The notes: generated from the letters alone by a model not told the origin. Numbered from the stretch's first letter, positions 24,138-32,453 are shown. The stretch: 40,371 nt of DNA from an uncultured Burkholderiales bacterium (GCA_903887325.1 CAISPG010000031.1:1-40371), one strand, 5' to 3'. Numbers and translations are program-made.

Positions 24138-24166
24138 ATTATATTGACAAATAGTTTGTTTGTAAA
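24138..24166 (-). promoter_or_regulatory. sigma70-type promoter of bigR
   Basis: On the minus strand, TTTACA (24166-24161) and a perfect TATAAT (24143-24138) are separated by exactly 17 bases. Transcription would start near 24130, about 30 bases before the bigR ATG. The -10 box abuts the -35 box of the opposing promoter. Confidence 0.7.
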
Positions 24167-24169
24167 TAT
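24141..24169. promoter_or_regulatory. palindromic operator, probable BigR binding site
   Basis: The arms ATATTGACAAA (24141-24151) and TTTGTAAATAT (24159-24169) are inverted repeats matching at 10 of 11 positions around a 7-base centre. Its AT-rich character and location resemble BigR boxes. It overlaps both -35 elements of the divergent promoters, so one bound dimer (or two) would block both. Confidence 0.65.
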
Positions 24170-24172
24170 ATT
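24144..24172 (+). promoter_or_regulatory. sigma70-type promoter of the persulfide dioxygenase operon
   Basis: A consensus -35 TTGACA (24144-24149), a 17-base spacer and -10 TATATT (24167-24172, one mismatch to consensus). Transcription would start near 24180, about 20 bases before the ATG at 24201. It may drive the long run of sulfur genes to soxB. Confidence 0.72.
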
Positions 24173-24200
24173 ATGATAAAACTAATTCAAAAGGATGTCC

Positions 24201-25076
24201 ATGACCACCGCCTCAGTTCAAACCCAAGTCCACGGTATGTTCGACCCGGCCACCTGGACAGTGACCTATGTGGTGTATGAAAAACCGGGCTCCGCCTGCG
24301 CCATCATTGACTCGGTGTTGGACTATGACCCCAAGTCCGGGCGCACCAGCCATGCCAGCGCCGACAAAGCCATTGCCTTTATCAAGTCCAACGATTTGAA
24401 GTTGGAATGGATTCTGGAAACCCATGCCCACGCCGACCATTTGTCTGCTGCGCCTTACCTGAAAGCACAACTCGGCGGCAAAACCGGCATCGGCGACCAC
24501 ATCACTGGCGTGCAAAAGGTGTTCAAAGGCATCTTCAACATGGAGAGCAGTTTCAAGCTCGACGGCTCGCAGTTCGACCATTTGTTCGCTGACGGCGAAA
24601 CCATTCACATCGGCAATATCAGCGGCCACACCCTGTTTGTACCGGGCCACACACCTGCTTGCGTGGCGTATCAGTTCGTTGATGCGGTGTTCGTGGGTGA
24701 CACCATGTTCATGCCGGATGTGGGTACGGCGCGCTGCGATTTTCCCGGCGGCAACGCCAAGACCTTGTATGCCTCGACCCGCAAGATTTTGAGCTTGCCA
24801 TCTGCTACCCGTTTGTTCATGTGCCACGATTACCCGCCGAACGACAGGCCGGTGGTGTTTGAAACCACGGTAGCCGAGCAACGCGCCAAAAACATACATG
24901 TGCATGACGGCATCAGCGAAGCCCAGTTTGTGGAGATGCGCACCCAGCGTGACGCCACCTTGGAAATGCCGGTGCTCATCCTGCCGGCGGTGCAAATCAA
25001 TATCCGTGCGGGAGAGCTGCCGCCCAAGGAAGACAATGGCATTTCCTACGCCAAGATTCCTTTGAATGCGCTTTGA
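24201..25076 (+). CDS. blh: persulfide dioxygenase, ETHE1/Blh-type metallo-hydrolase
   Basis: A 291-residue metallo-beta-lactamase-fold protein. THAHADHLSA (about 75-84) gives the HxHxDH metal motif, GHTPACVAYQ the third-site histidine region and VGTARCDFPGG the substrate-side loop characteristic of ETHE1-like persulfide dioxygenases. These non-haem iron enzymes oxidise glutathione persulfide to sulfite in the cytoplasm. No fused rhodanese is present. The ATG at 24201 has AAAGGA five bases upstream; the ATG at 24195 overlaps that site and is less likely. First gene after the BigR-controlled promoter; the thioredoxin gene starts 20 bases after its stop. The sulfite formed could leave the cell or be oxidised by SoxCD. 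Confidence 0.9.
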   Translation: MTTASVQTQVHGMFDPATWTVTYVVYEKPGSACAIIDSVLDYDPKSGRTSHASADKAIAFIKSNDLKLEWILETHAHADHLSAAPYLKAQLGGKTGIGDHITGVQKVFKGIFNMESSFKLDGSQFDHLFADGETIHIGNISGHTLFVPGHTPACVAYQFVDAVFVGDTMFMPDVGTARCDFPGGNAKTLYASTRKILSLPSATRLFMCHDYPPNDRPVVFETTVAEQRAKNIHVHDGISEAQFVEMRTQRDATLEMPVLILPAVQINIRAGELPPKEDNGISYAKIPLNAL

Positions 25077-25096
25077 AATTCAAGGAGGATAGAAAC

Positions 25097-25558
25097 ATGA
25101 ACGACAAAATGCATTTGGTTTGTCCCCATTGCAACGCCACCAACCGCGTGCCGTTTGACAAACTGAAAGCCGAATTGAACTGCGGTCAATGCCATGCACC
25201 CTTGCTTAGCTCGCATCCCGACAATTTGGGTGAAGTGTCTTTCAACGCGCAGTTGACCAAAAGTGATTTGCCGATGGTGGTGGATTTCTGGGCACCTTGG
25301 TGCGGCCCCTGCCGCATGATGGCGCCGGCTTATGAAAAGGTCAGCCAAGACATGCATGGACGTGCTCGTTTCGTCAAAGTCAACACTGAAGACGAACAAG
25401 GCTTGGCGAGCAAATACAACATTCGAAGCATTCCGACTTTGGCGGTTTTTGCGGGTGGCCGTGAAATTGCCAGACAACCTGGGGCGATGTCGGCCCCCGA
25501 TTTGGCGCGTTGGGTCAGCGCTGCGTTGCTGAAAGAGACAAACCATGGACGCTCTTGA
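25097..25558 (+). CDS. trxC: zinc-finger thioredoxin (TrxC / thioredoxin 2 type)
   Basis: A 153-residue thioredoxin with an N-terminal zinc ribbon, CPHC (about 9-12) and CGQC (about 29-32), and the active site WAPWCGPC at about 66-73; cis-Pro is in RSIPTLAVF. This is the layout of thioredoxin 2, an oxidative-stress reductase. An AGGAGG site 7 bases before the ATG at 25097 fixes the start. It overlaps the cydA start by 14 bases, so the two are translationally coupled. Embedded between a persulfide dioxygenase and sulfur-oxidation genes, it could reduce protein persulfides or polysulfides (inference). Confidence 0.88.
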   Translation: MNDKMHLVCPHCNATNRVPFDKLKAELNCGQCHAPLLSSHPDNLGEVSFNAQLTKSDLPMVVDFWAPWCGPCRMMAPAYEKVSQDMHGRARFVKVNTEDEQGLASKYNIRSIPTLAVFAGGREIARQPGAMSAPDLARWVSAALLKETNHGRS

Positions 25559-26891
25559 TCCCGTCGTACTGGCGCGTTTGCAGTTCGCTGCTAACGTTAC
25601 TTTCCATATTTTGTTTCCCACCATCAGCATTGCCATGGGCTGGTTTTTGTTGTTTTTCAAAACCCGCTTTGTGGCGACTGGAGAAAAGCATTGGATGGAC
25701 GCCTACCAGTTCTGGATCAAGATTTTTGCCCTGACTTTCGCCTTGGGCGTGGTCAGCGGCATCACCATGAGTTTTCAGTTTGGCACCAATTGGCCTGGAT
25801 TTATGAACACCGTCGGCAATGTGGCCGGGCCGTTGTTGGCTTACGAGGTGTTGACTGCTTTCTTTTTGGAAGCTACTTTTCTTGGCATCATGCTGTTCGG
25901 TCGTGGTCGCGTCAGCGAAGGCGTGCATACCTTGGCCACTTGGTTGGTGGCTTTGGGCACAACCGCTTCAGCGTTTTGGATACTTGCGCTCAACTCGTGG
26001 ATGCACACACCGGCGGGCTTTGAGATGATCAATGGGCAAGCCCATGTAACCAGTTGGTTCGAGGTCATCTTCAACCCGTCTTTCCCCTACCGCATGACGC
26101 ACATGTTGTTGGCCTCAGGTCTGACGGGTTCGTTTTTGTTGGCGGGTATCAGCGCCTATCGGTGGCTCAAAGGGGACCGCGCCAAAGACGTGATGGCCTC
26201 GCTGCGCACCGGCATCACGGTGGCTGCGGTGTTGATTCCAGTTCAAATTTTTGTGGGAGATATGCATGGTCTGAACACCTTGCATTACCAACCTGCCAAG
26301 CTGGCAGCGATGGAAGGCATTTGGGAAACCCAAACCGGTGTACCTGCGGTCTTGTTTGCTATCCCTGACCAAGCCACGCAGTCCAATAAATATGAAATTG
26401 CTATTCCCAAATTGGCGTCTTTTTACCTGACCCATGACTGGAACGGCGAGGTCAAGGGCATCAAGGATTTTGCTGAGCATCCCCCTGTGGGTCCTGTGTT
26501 TTGGGCGTTTCGCATCATGGTCGGGGTGGGTTTGCTGATGCTCGTCGTCAGCTGGTTCGCCAGTTACGAATTGACATTCAAAAACACTTTGTCAAAGCGA
26601 ACTGCCATGGTGTTGGTGGCCATGACCTTTGCCGGATGGGTGGCGCTGGTATCGGGTTGGTATGTGACAGAGATTGGCCGCCAACCATGGCTGGTGTATG
26701 GCTTGTTGACGACAGCTCAAGCGGCCTCTCAAGTGCCCGCAGGCAATATTGCGCTGTCCTTGGCTATGTACCTGACGCTGTATGCAGCCTTGCTCTCGGC
26801 CTATGTGTCTGTGGTGTTTTATCTGGCTAAAAAAGCGGTTGACGTCGGTGTTGACACGCCATTACAAGCACAGGGACTGAGTCATGTCTGA
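25545..26891 (+). CDS. cydA: cytochrome bd oxidase subunit I, cyanide-insensitive type
   Basis: A 448-residue haem protein with about nine membrane helices. His21 (TFHILFP) and His186 (YRMTHML) are candidate haem ligands, and Glu101/Glu109 (LAYEVLTAFFLEA) correspond to the conserved proton-path glutamates. GWYVTEIGRQPW is the family motif near the quinol site. The loop after the sixth helix is short (GDMHGLNTLHYQ...), as in the CIO branch, rather than the long Q loop of E. coli CydA. It oxidises ubiquinol and reduces O2. Bd oxidases resist sulfide inhibition, which fits the location. Its start overlaps trxC by 14 bases and its end overlaps cydB by 8. Confidence 0.93.
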   Translation: MDALDPVVLARLQFAANVTFHILFPTISIAMGWFLLFFKTRFVATGEKHWMDAYQFWIKIFALTFALGVVSGITMSFQFGTNWPGFMNTVGNVAGPLLAYEVLTAFFLEATFLGIMLFGRGRVSEGVHTLATWLVALGTTASAFWILALNSWMHTPAGFEMINGQAHVTSWFEVIFNPSFPYRMTHMLLASGLTGSFLLAGISAYRWLKGDRAKDVMASLRTGITVAAVLIPVQIFVGDMHGLNTLHYQPAKLAAMEGIWETQTGVPAVLFAIPDQATQSNKYEIAIPKLASFYLTHDWNGEVKGIKDFAEHPPVGPVFWAFRIMVGVGLLMLVVSWFASYELTFKNTLSKRTAMVLVAMTFAGWVALVSGWYVTEIGRQPWLVYGLLTTAQAASQVPAGNIALSLAMYLTLYAALLSAYVSVVFYLAKKAVDVGVDTPLQAQGLSHV

Positions 26892-27918
26892 ATTCGGTAT
26901 TGATTTGATGAGTCCTGCGGGCTGGCTGCCTTTGGTGTTTGCCTTGGTCATGGCGCTGTCCATGTTGGCCTACGTCATTTTGGATGGCTACGACTTGGGC
27001 GTGGGCGTGTTGCTTGACAGCGCCGACACGGTAGAGCAGAAGAACACCATGATCGCCAGCATTGGCCCGTTTTGGGACGCCAATGAAACCTGGTTGGTGT
27101 TGGGTGTGGGTGTGCTTTTGGTGGGTTTCCCGATGGCGCACGGTGTCATTCTGGGTGCCTTGTATTTGCCGGTAGCACTGATGCTGGTGGCGCTGTCTTT
27201 GCGTGGCGTTGCTTTCGACTTTCGTGTCAAAGCCAAATCACACCACCGACCCTTGTGGGACAAAACCTTTTACATCGGTTCAGTGTTGGCTTCATGGTCG
27301 CAAGGCTTCATGCTCGGGCAACTCATCACCGGCTTCAAGCAGGAAACCCCGGGATATTTGTTCAGTGCATTGATCGGATTTTGTTTGCTGTTTGCCTACC
27401 GATTACTGGGTGCGGGTTGGTTGATCATGAAAACCGAAGGAGCGCTTCAACTGCGTGCGGTCATGTGGGCCAAAGGCAGTTTGTGGTTGACTGCTGCAGG
27501 TGTGTTGGCTATTTCAGTGGCCACGCCTTGGGTCAGCCCGCGTATTTTCGACAAGTGGTTCAGCTTTCCCAACGTGCTGATGTTGTTGCCCATCCCAGTC
27601 ATGACCTTGGCCTTGTTCGTCATCATTCGGCGCAGCTTGTCCAGATTGCCCACGCGCTTTGCGAGCGGCAACCAATTCGGTGCAGGCGTGCCGTTTGCCT
27701 GCACCGTCGGCGTGTTTCTGCTGTCTTTTTACGGACTGGCCTACAGCTTGTTTCCCTGGCTGGTGATTGACCGAATCAACATTTGGCAAGCGGCCAGCGC
27801 GCCTGAAGCCTTGTTGGTGATTTTTTATGGCGTGGTGGTGGTCTTGCCCGTGATCATCGGCTACACGGTGTTTGCCTATCGTGTGTTTTGGGGCAAGTCC
27901 ACGCAGCTTCATTATTGA
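26884..27918 (+). CDS. cydB: cytochrome bd oxidase subunit II
   Basis: A 344-residue membrane protein with about eight helices. AYVILDGYDLGVGVLL (about 22-37) and IGPFWDANETWLVLGVGVLLVGFPMAHG (about 60-87) are CydB signatures. It forms the oxidase with CydA. It begins inside the end of cydA (8-base overlap). No small cydX-like gene follows; the next gene, soxC, starts after 61 bases. I see no convincing promoter in that gap, so transcription may continue into the sox genes. Confidence 0.93.
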   Translation: MSEFGIDLMSPAGWLPLVFALVMALSMLAYVILDGYDLGVGVLLDSADTVEQKNTMIASIGPFWDANETWLVLGVGVLLVGFPMAHGVILGALYLPVALMLVALSLRGVAFDFRVKAKSHHRPLWDKTFYIGSVLASWSQGFMLGQLITGFKQETPGYLFSALIGFCLLFAYRLLGAGWLIMKTEGALQLRAVMWAKGSLWLTAAGVLAISVATPWVSPRIFDKWFSFPNVLMLLPIPVMTLALFVIIRRSLSRLPTRFASGNQFGAGVPFACTVGVFLLSFYGLAYSLFPWLVIDRINIWQAASAPEALLVIFYGVVVVLPVIIGYTVFAYRVFWGKSTQLHY

Positions 27919-27979
27919 AGTTGAAAGATACAGATGGCGTATTAAGGCATATTTCAAATCACTTTGCAGGGGAACCGAT

Positions 27980-29326
27980 ATGAGTGAAGAACCGGGATTC
28001 ATTGTCAAAGCACCTGAGCATTTCTTGAGTACCTCAGACCTGCAAAGTCTGCACGCCAGCAACAGCAGCGGGCGGCGCGATTTTCTGGCCCGTGCGTTTG
28101 CGGCGGCAGCGGCTGTCGGCACCAGCGCAGTTGCGTACGCACAAACCAAGCAGGCAGAGGGCGAACTGGAGATATTGAACCTGCCAGCGCACACCACTGG
28201 TCTTGGTCAAGGCGTGGCTACCAAGCCTTATGGCCAGCCTTCGCAGTTTGAAGCCAATGTGCAGCGTCGCCAAAGCCCGGGCTTGACGCAAACCACGCAA
28301 GCCTCGGTGTCGTTCGCGCCTTTGCAATCGCTGTTCGGCATCGTCACGCCCAGCGGTTTGCATTTCGAGCGGCATCACCAGGGCTGGTGGGACATAGACC
28401 CGACCAAACACCGTTTCATGGTCAACGGCCTGGTCAAAACCCCGCGCGTATTCACCATGGACGACTTGATGCGGCTGCCGTCTGTCTCGCGTTTTCATTT
28501 CATCGAATGCGGCGCCAACACCGGCATGGAATGGGGCAACGTGGCTGTGCCCACGGTGCAATACACGCACGGCATGTTGTCTTGCAGCGAGTTCACCGGC
28601 GTGCCCTTGATACATGTGTTGAACCAGTGCGGTGTCGATTTGAAAACCGCGCAGTTTGTGCTGGCCGAAGGCGGCGACGGTTCCTCCTTGACGCGCACCA
28701 TTCCCATGTCGCTGGTCTCCTCAGGCGAAGTGCTGCTGGCCTACGGTCAAAACGGCGAAATGCTGCGCCCCGAAAACGGTTACCCGCTGCGACTGGTGGT
28801 GCCCGGTGTGCAAGGGGTCTCTTGGGTCAAATACCTCAGACGCATCAAAGTCGGAGACAAGCCTTGGGCCACCAAAGACGAAGCCGTGCATTACATGGAC
28901 TTGATGCCCGACGGCCAGCACCGCCAGTACAGCAGCATTCAGGAATGCAAATCGGTGGTCACCACGCCCTCAGGCGGGCAATTGTTGCAAGGCAAAGGTT
29001 TTTACAACATCACCGGGCTGGCGTGGTCTGGCAAAGGCGCGATCAAAAAAGTAGATGTGTCGGTGGACGGCGGCATCAACTGGAAACCGGCTCGCATGGA
29101 AACACCGGTGATGCGCAAATGCCTGACGCGTTTCAACATGGATTGGGTATGGGATGGCAAGGCTTGCATCATCCAAAGCCGAGCCAGCGACGACACAGGC
29201 TATGTGCAACCGTCCATGGTCCAACTGCGCGCGGTGCGCGGTACGCGCTCCATTTATCACAACAACGCCATTCAATCCTGGCTGGTGCAAGAAAGCGGAG
29301 AGGTGAAAAATGTGCAAACCACGTAA
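27980..29326 (+). CDS. soxC: sulfur/sulfite dehydrogenase molybdopterin subunit SoxC
   Basis: A 448-residue Tat-exported molybdoenzyme. The signal contains GRRDFLARAFAAAAA (RR at 32-33). The sulfite-oxidase fold follows, with the molybdenum-ligating cysteine in FIECGANTGMEW (Cys177) and a C-terminal dimerisation domain (VSVDGGINWKPA). SoxC with SoxD oxidises the sulfane sulfur carried by SoxY, giving six additional electrons in the Sox cycle. The ATG at 27980 follows AGGGGAAC; a longer reading frame starting at 27872 would overlap cydB. It overlaps soxD by 17 bases. Confidence 0.93.
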   Translation: MSEEPGFIVKAPEHFLSTSDLQSLHASNSSGRRDFLARAFAAAAAVGTSAVAYAQTKQAEGELEILNLPAHTTGLGQGVATKPYGQPSQFEANVQRRQSPGLTQTTQASVSFAPLQSLFGIVTPSGLHFERHHQGWWDIDPTKHRFMVNGLVKTPRVFTMDDLMRLPSVSRFHFIECGANTGMEWGNVAVPTVQYTHGMLSCSEFTGVPLIHVLNQCGVDLKTAQFVLAEGGDGSSLTRTIPMSLVSSGEVLLAYGQNGEMLRPENGYPLRLVVPGVQGVSWVKYLRRIKVGDKPWATKDEAVHYMDLMPDGQHRQYSSIQECKSVVTTPSGGQLLQGKGFYNITGLAWSGKGAIKKVDVSVDGGINWKPARMETPVMRKCLTRFNMDWVWDGKACIIQSRASDDTGYVQPSMVQLRAVRGTRSIYHNNAIQSWLVQESGEVKNVQTT

Positions 29327-30107
29327 ATATTTGCTTGCCGCGCTGTGTGGCTTGTTGTCGTTGTCGGCGCTGGCAGACACGGTTTTGTACCCCGGTGTAG
29401 GCCGTAACGCGACTGCGGCTGAAGTGGCGAAGTGGGACATCGATGTGCGCCCCGATTTTGCAGGCCTACCCAAAGGCCAGGGCACGGTAGCGCAAGGTCA
29501 GATCGTTTGGGAGGCCAAATGCGCCGCTTGCCATGGCGTGTTCGGTGAGTCCAACCAAACTTATAACCCGATCAGCGGCGGCGTGCAAGCGCAAGACGTG
29601 GTCAGCGGACATGTGGCCAATTTGCAGGACAAGGCTTACCCGGCGCGCGCCACCTTGATGAAACTCGCCACGGTGTCCACGCTGTGGGATTACATCAACC
29701 GCGCCATGCCTTGGTACGCGCCCAAGAGCCTGAGCACCAACGAGGTTTACGCGGTGACCGCCTTTGTGCTGCACTTGGATGGCATCGTTGCAGATGATTT
29801 TGTGTTGAACGAAAAAACCATCACACAAGTGCAGCAGCGCATGCCTAACCGCGACGGCATGAACACGCGCCACCACTTGTGGCCGGGCAATGAATTCGGC
29901 GGATTGGCAGCACCCGATGTGTCCAGCGTGGCCTGCATGTCTGCGTGCAAAACCGAAGTCAGCATCACGTCCTCTTTGCCTGAACACGCGCGTGACGCAC
30001 ACGGCAATCTCGCAGATCAAAACCGCCTCGTCGGCCAGCAAAAAGGCGTGAACACCTTGCGCAAAGATAAAGCTCCTCGCGCTTGTACAAAAGCAGAGAA
30101 CTGCTGA
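29310..30107 (+). CDS. soxD: c-type cytochrome subunit SoxD, single-haem form
   Basis: A 265-residue exported cytochrome with a Sec signal (about 5-22) and one haem site, CAACH at 71-75; AMPWYAP supplies a likely methionine ligand near 134. The characteristic SoxD region with NTRHHLWPGNEFGG and LPEHARDAHGNLADQNRLVG follows. Well-studied SoxD proteins have a second C-terminal cytochrome domain of about 100 residues; here the protein ends 20 residues after NRLVG with an odd Lys/Cys-rich tail, so that domain is absent. It passes electrons from SoxC to the respiratory chain. It starts inside soxC and is followed by soxY after 66 bases. Confidence 0.88.
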   Translation: MCKPRKYLLAALCGLLSLSALADTVLYPGVGRNATAAEVAKWDIDVRPDFAGLPKGQGTVAQGQIVWEAKCAACHGVFGESNQTYNPISGGVQAQDVVSGHVANLQDKAYPARATLMKLATVSTLWDYINRAMPWYAPKSLSTNEVYAVTAFVLHLDGIVADDFVLNEKTITQVQQRMPNRDGMNTRHHLWPGNEFGGLAAPDVSSVACMSACKTEVSITSSLPEHARDAHGNLADQNRLVGQQKGVNTLRKDKAPRACTKAENC

Positions 30108-30173
30108 CATGACCTACCATTGCCCGCTGGCTTGCCACGTGTGTCAAACTCTGAAATCGAAAGGAAATACTGT

Positions 30174-30629
30174 ATGCAAACACGACGTGAAGTATTAAAG
30201 CGCAGTGGCATGGTCGCCGCCCTGTTGCTCGGGGCAGGATTGTTGCCGGGCGCAGCGCTGGCCTATCAAAAAAATGCGTTTGAAGCCAAGAGCATGGAGG
30301 ACGCGTTCAAAGCCCTGGGTCTGCCCATGCCGGTGGAAAGCGCCGATGTCACGCTGACCGCGCCTGATATTGCCGAAAACGGTGCGGTGGTGCCTATGAC
30401 CATGGCCAGCAGTCTGAGCGGTGTAAAAAAAATGCTGTTGCTGGTTGAAAAAAATCCTTCGCCTTTGATTGCCCAGTTCATGGTCAATCCTGCGGTGGAT
30501 ATCCAATACCAGACGCGTGCCAAGATGGGCGAATCCTGCGACGTGTACGCCGTGGCGGTGATGGAAAACGGCAAAACTTTGTTCGCCCGAAAAGAAGTCA
30601 AGGTCACGCTCGGCGGTTGCGGCGGTTAA
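30174..30629 (+). CDS. soxY: sulfur-carrier protein SoxY
   Basis: A 151-residue Tat-exported protein (TRREVLKRSG at 3-12) ending in GGCGG, the swinging arm whose cysteine (Cys149) covalently carries thiosulfate and sulfane intermediates. The core is an immunoglobulin-like fold (VTLTAPDIAENGAVVP). It forms a heterodimer with SoxZ in the periplasm. GAAAGGA upstream supports the ATG at 30174; an upstream GTG-type extension would interrupt the Tat signal. soxZ starts 20 bases after its stop. Confidence 0.95.
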   Translation: MQTRREVLKRSGMVAALLLGAGLLPGAALAYQKNAFEAKSMEDAFKALGLPMPVESADVTLTAPDIAENGAVVPMTMASSLSGVKKMLLLVEKNPSPLIAQFMVNPAVDIQYQTRAKMGESCDVYAVAVMENGKTLFARKEVKVTLGGCGG

Positions 30630-30649
30630 TTCAATCAAGGAGAAAAAAT

Positions 30650-30961
30650 ATGCCAGATCCGATGCGCATACGCGCACAAGCAGCAGGTTCGAAAATCAAT
30701 GTGCGGGTGTTGATGAGCCATGAGATGGAGTCAGGCCAGCGCAAAGACGTCAACGGCGCGCCTATTCCCGCTTGGCACATACAAGAGGTCAGCGCTAGCC
30801 ACAACGGCGCTGAGGTATTGAGCGCCGAATGGGGCCCGGGTGTATCCAAAAACCCGTACCTGCAATTCACTGTCAAAAACGGCAAAGCGGGTGACAAAAT
30901 CACTGTCACTTGGAAAGACAACAAAGGCGAAAGCCGTACCGACGAGGCCACGGTGAGTTGA
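30650..30961 (+). CDS. soxZ: thiosulfate-oxidation scaffold protein SoxZ
   Basis: A 103-residue beta-sandwich protein (MRIRAQAAGSKINVRVLMSHEMESG, then HIQEVSASHNGAEVL and KAGDKITVTWKDNKGE). It lacks a signal peptide, as is usual: it is exported by piggy-backing on the Tat substrate SoxY. AAGGAGA lies seven to eight bases before the ATG at 30650. soxA begins one base after its stop, implying coupling. Confidence 0.95.
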   Translation: MPDPMRIRAQAAGSKINVRVLMSHEMESGQRKDVNGAPIPAWHIQEVSASHNGAEVLSAEWGPGVSKNPYLQFTVKNGKAGDKITVTWKDNKGESRTDEATVS

Positions 30962-30962
30962 T

Positions 30963-31772
30963 ATGGGCGTTTATGCATTTCCGCGCATGGCTTTATTGAT
31001 GCTCGCAGTGTGGGCCAGTGCGCCGTCTTTGGCACAAAAAACCGCCAGCGACAGCATCGCTGAGTACCGCGCCATGTTGCAAGACGGTAACCCCGCCGAT
31101 TTGTACGAGGCCAAAGGCGAAGACTTGTGGAAGCAATTGCGCGGGCCGAACAAAGTCTCGCTGGAGAATTGTGATCTTGGCAAAGGCCCGGGCGTGGTCA
31201 ACGGCGCCTGGGTAGAGATGCCTCGCTACTTTGCCGACACACAACAGGTGCAAGACTTGGAATCGCGTTTGCTGACCTGCATGGAAACACTGCAAGGTTT
31301 TGACGCGCAAACCATACGCAACACGCCCTATGGCAAAGGTGAGCAGGCCAACATCACTGCCTTGGCCACCTGGGTGGCGTCGCTTTCCAAAGGCATGGCA
31401 TTCAAACTGCCGCAAGCGCACGCTGAAGAAAAACGTTTGTTCGAATTGGGTCGGCAATTGTTTTATTACCGCGCCGGCAGCCACGATTTTTCCTGTGCCA
31501 CTTGCCACGGCCAGGACAACAAGCGCATACGTTTACAAGACTTGCCCAATCTCACTACCAACGCCGGTGCCGGGCTGGGCTTTGGGGCCTGGCCGGCCTA
31601 CCGCGTGTCCAACGGGCAAATGTGGGGCATGCAATTGCGCTTGAACGATTGCTACCGGCAGCAACGTTTTCCATACGCGCAGTTCGGCACCGAGGCAGGT
31701 ATTGCGCTGTCGGTGTTCATGGGTGTGACCGCCCAAGGCGTAGAAACCACTGCGCCTTCCATACGACGCTGA
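30963..31772 (+). CDS. soxA: SoxA, haem/persulfide subunit of the SoxAX enzyme
   Basis: A 269-residue periplasmic cytochrome with a Sec signal (about 9-24). The C-terminal domain has haem motif CATCH (178-182) and the catalytic cysteine Cys230 (NDCYRQQRFP), which becomes a persulfide haem ligand. In the N-terminal domain Cys70 and Cys106 replace a haem with a likely disulfide, giving the mono-haem SoxA type. With SoxX it couples thiosulfate to SoxY Cys149. soxX starts 17 bases downstream. Confidence 0.95.
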   Translation: MGVYAFPRMALLMLAVWASAPSLAQKTASDSIAEYRAMLQDGNPADLYEAKGEDLWKQLRGPNKVSLENCDLGKGPGVVNGAWVEMPRYFADTQQVQDLESRLLTCMETLQGFDAQTIRNTPYGKGEQANITALATWVASLSKGMAFKLPQAHAEEKRLFELGRQLFYYRAGSHDFSCATCHGQDNKRIRLQDLPNLTTNAGAGLGFGAWPAYRVSNGQMWGMQLRLNDCYRQQRFPYAQFGTEAGIALSVFMGVTAQGVETTAPSIRR

Positions 31773-31789
31773 GCGCACACGGACAAAAC

Positions 31790-32443
31790 ATGAAGAAAAC
31801 AACTGTCTCCTTGAAGATCTTTTGCGTCATTAGCTTGGCCTGCATGGCGTCAAGCGGCGCATCACTGGCACAGCAAGTTGATGCGGCATTGCAAAAAACC
31901 TTGAGCGCATCTTTTCGCGCTGAGGGTCAGGCCGGTATGGACCGCTTGTTGCAAGACGAGGCCAACCGCTTGTGCAGCCAAGCCGATGCCAGCGGCAAAA
32001 CTGTCAGCGACGAAGACGCAGAACGCATACGCCAAAGTAGTTTCAAAGCGATTGCCTGGCCGACTGACGGACAGTTTTTTGGCGATTTCAAACTCGGTGA
32101 AAAATTAGCGCAGGACGGGCGCGGCAAAACCTGGTCGGACAAACCCGGCTCTGAGAACGGCGGCAATTGCTACAACTGCCACCAGATCAGCAAAAGCGAA
32201 ATCGCTTACGGCACGCTAGGCCCCAGTTTGTACAACTACGGCAAATTGCGCGGTGTCAGCGATGTGAACATCGCCACGGCCAAACCCATCATCGACTACA
32301 CCTGGGGCAAGCTGTGGAACCCGCGCGCTTACAACGCCTGCTCGAGCATGCCGCGCTTTGGTCACAACAGCATATTGACGCAGGCGCAACTCAAGCACTT
32401 GATGTCATTGCTGCTGGATCCGCAATCGCCGGTCAACCAGTGA
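31790..32443 (+). CDS. soxX: SoxX, cytochrome subunit of the SoxAX enzyme
   Basis: A 217-residue exported cytochrome. A signal peptide occupies about 7-27; the haem site is CYNCH at 127-131 and the axial methionine is Met187 in SSMPRFG. It is longer than compact SoxX proteins because of a helical insert before the haem (about 30-110: QTLSASF..., LLQDEANRLCSQADASGK), also known from other betaproteobacteria. It receives electrons from SoxA. The ATG at 31790 follows the soxA stop by 17 bases; a longer frame beginning at 31502 lies within soxA and is not coding. Confidence 0.93.
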   Translation: MKKTTVSLKIFCVISLACMASSGASLAQQVDAALQKTLSASFRAEGQAGMDRLLQDEANRLCSQADASGKTVSDEDAERIRQSSFKAIAWPTDGQFFGDFKLGEKLAQDGRGKTWSDKPGSENGGNCYNCHQISKSEIAYGTLGPSLYNYGKLRGVSDVNIATAKPIIDYTWGKLWNPRAYNACSSMPRFGHNSILTQAQLKHLMSLLLDPQSPVNQ

Positions 32444-32453
32444 ATGTTGTGAC

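Noticed and set aside
28387-29400. 337-residue plus-strand open frame
   Set aside because: It overlaps soxC in another frame; SoxC has the molybdenum cysteine and the full domain order, and this frame has only Arg/His-rich low-complexity sequence.
30109-30198. 29-residue Cys-rich mini-frame after soxD (CPLACHVC)
   Set aside because: It looked like a remnant of the lost SoxD haem domain, but the spacing is CxxxCH rather than CxxCH, no good ribosome site precedes it and it runs into soxY in another frame.
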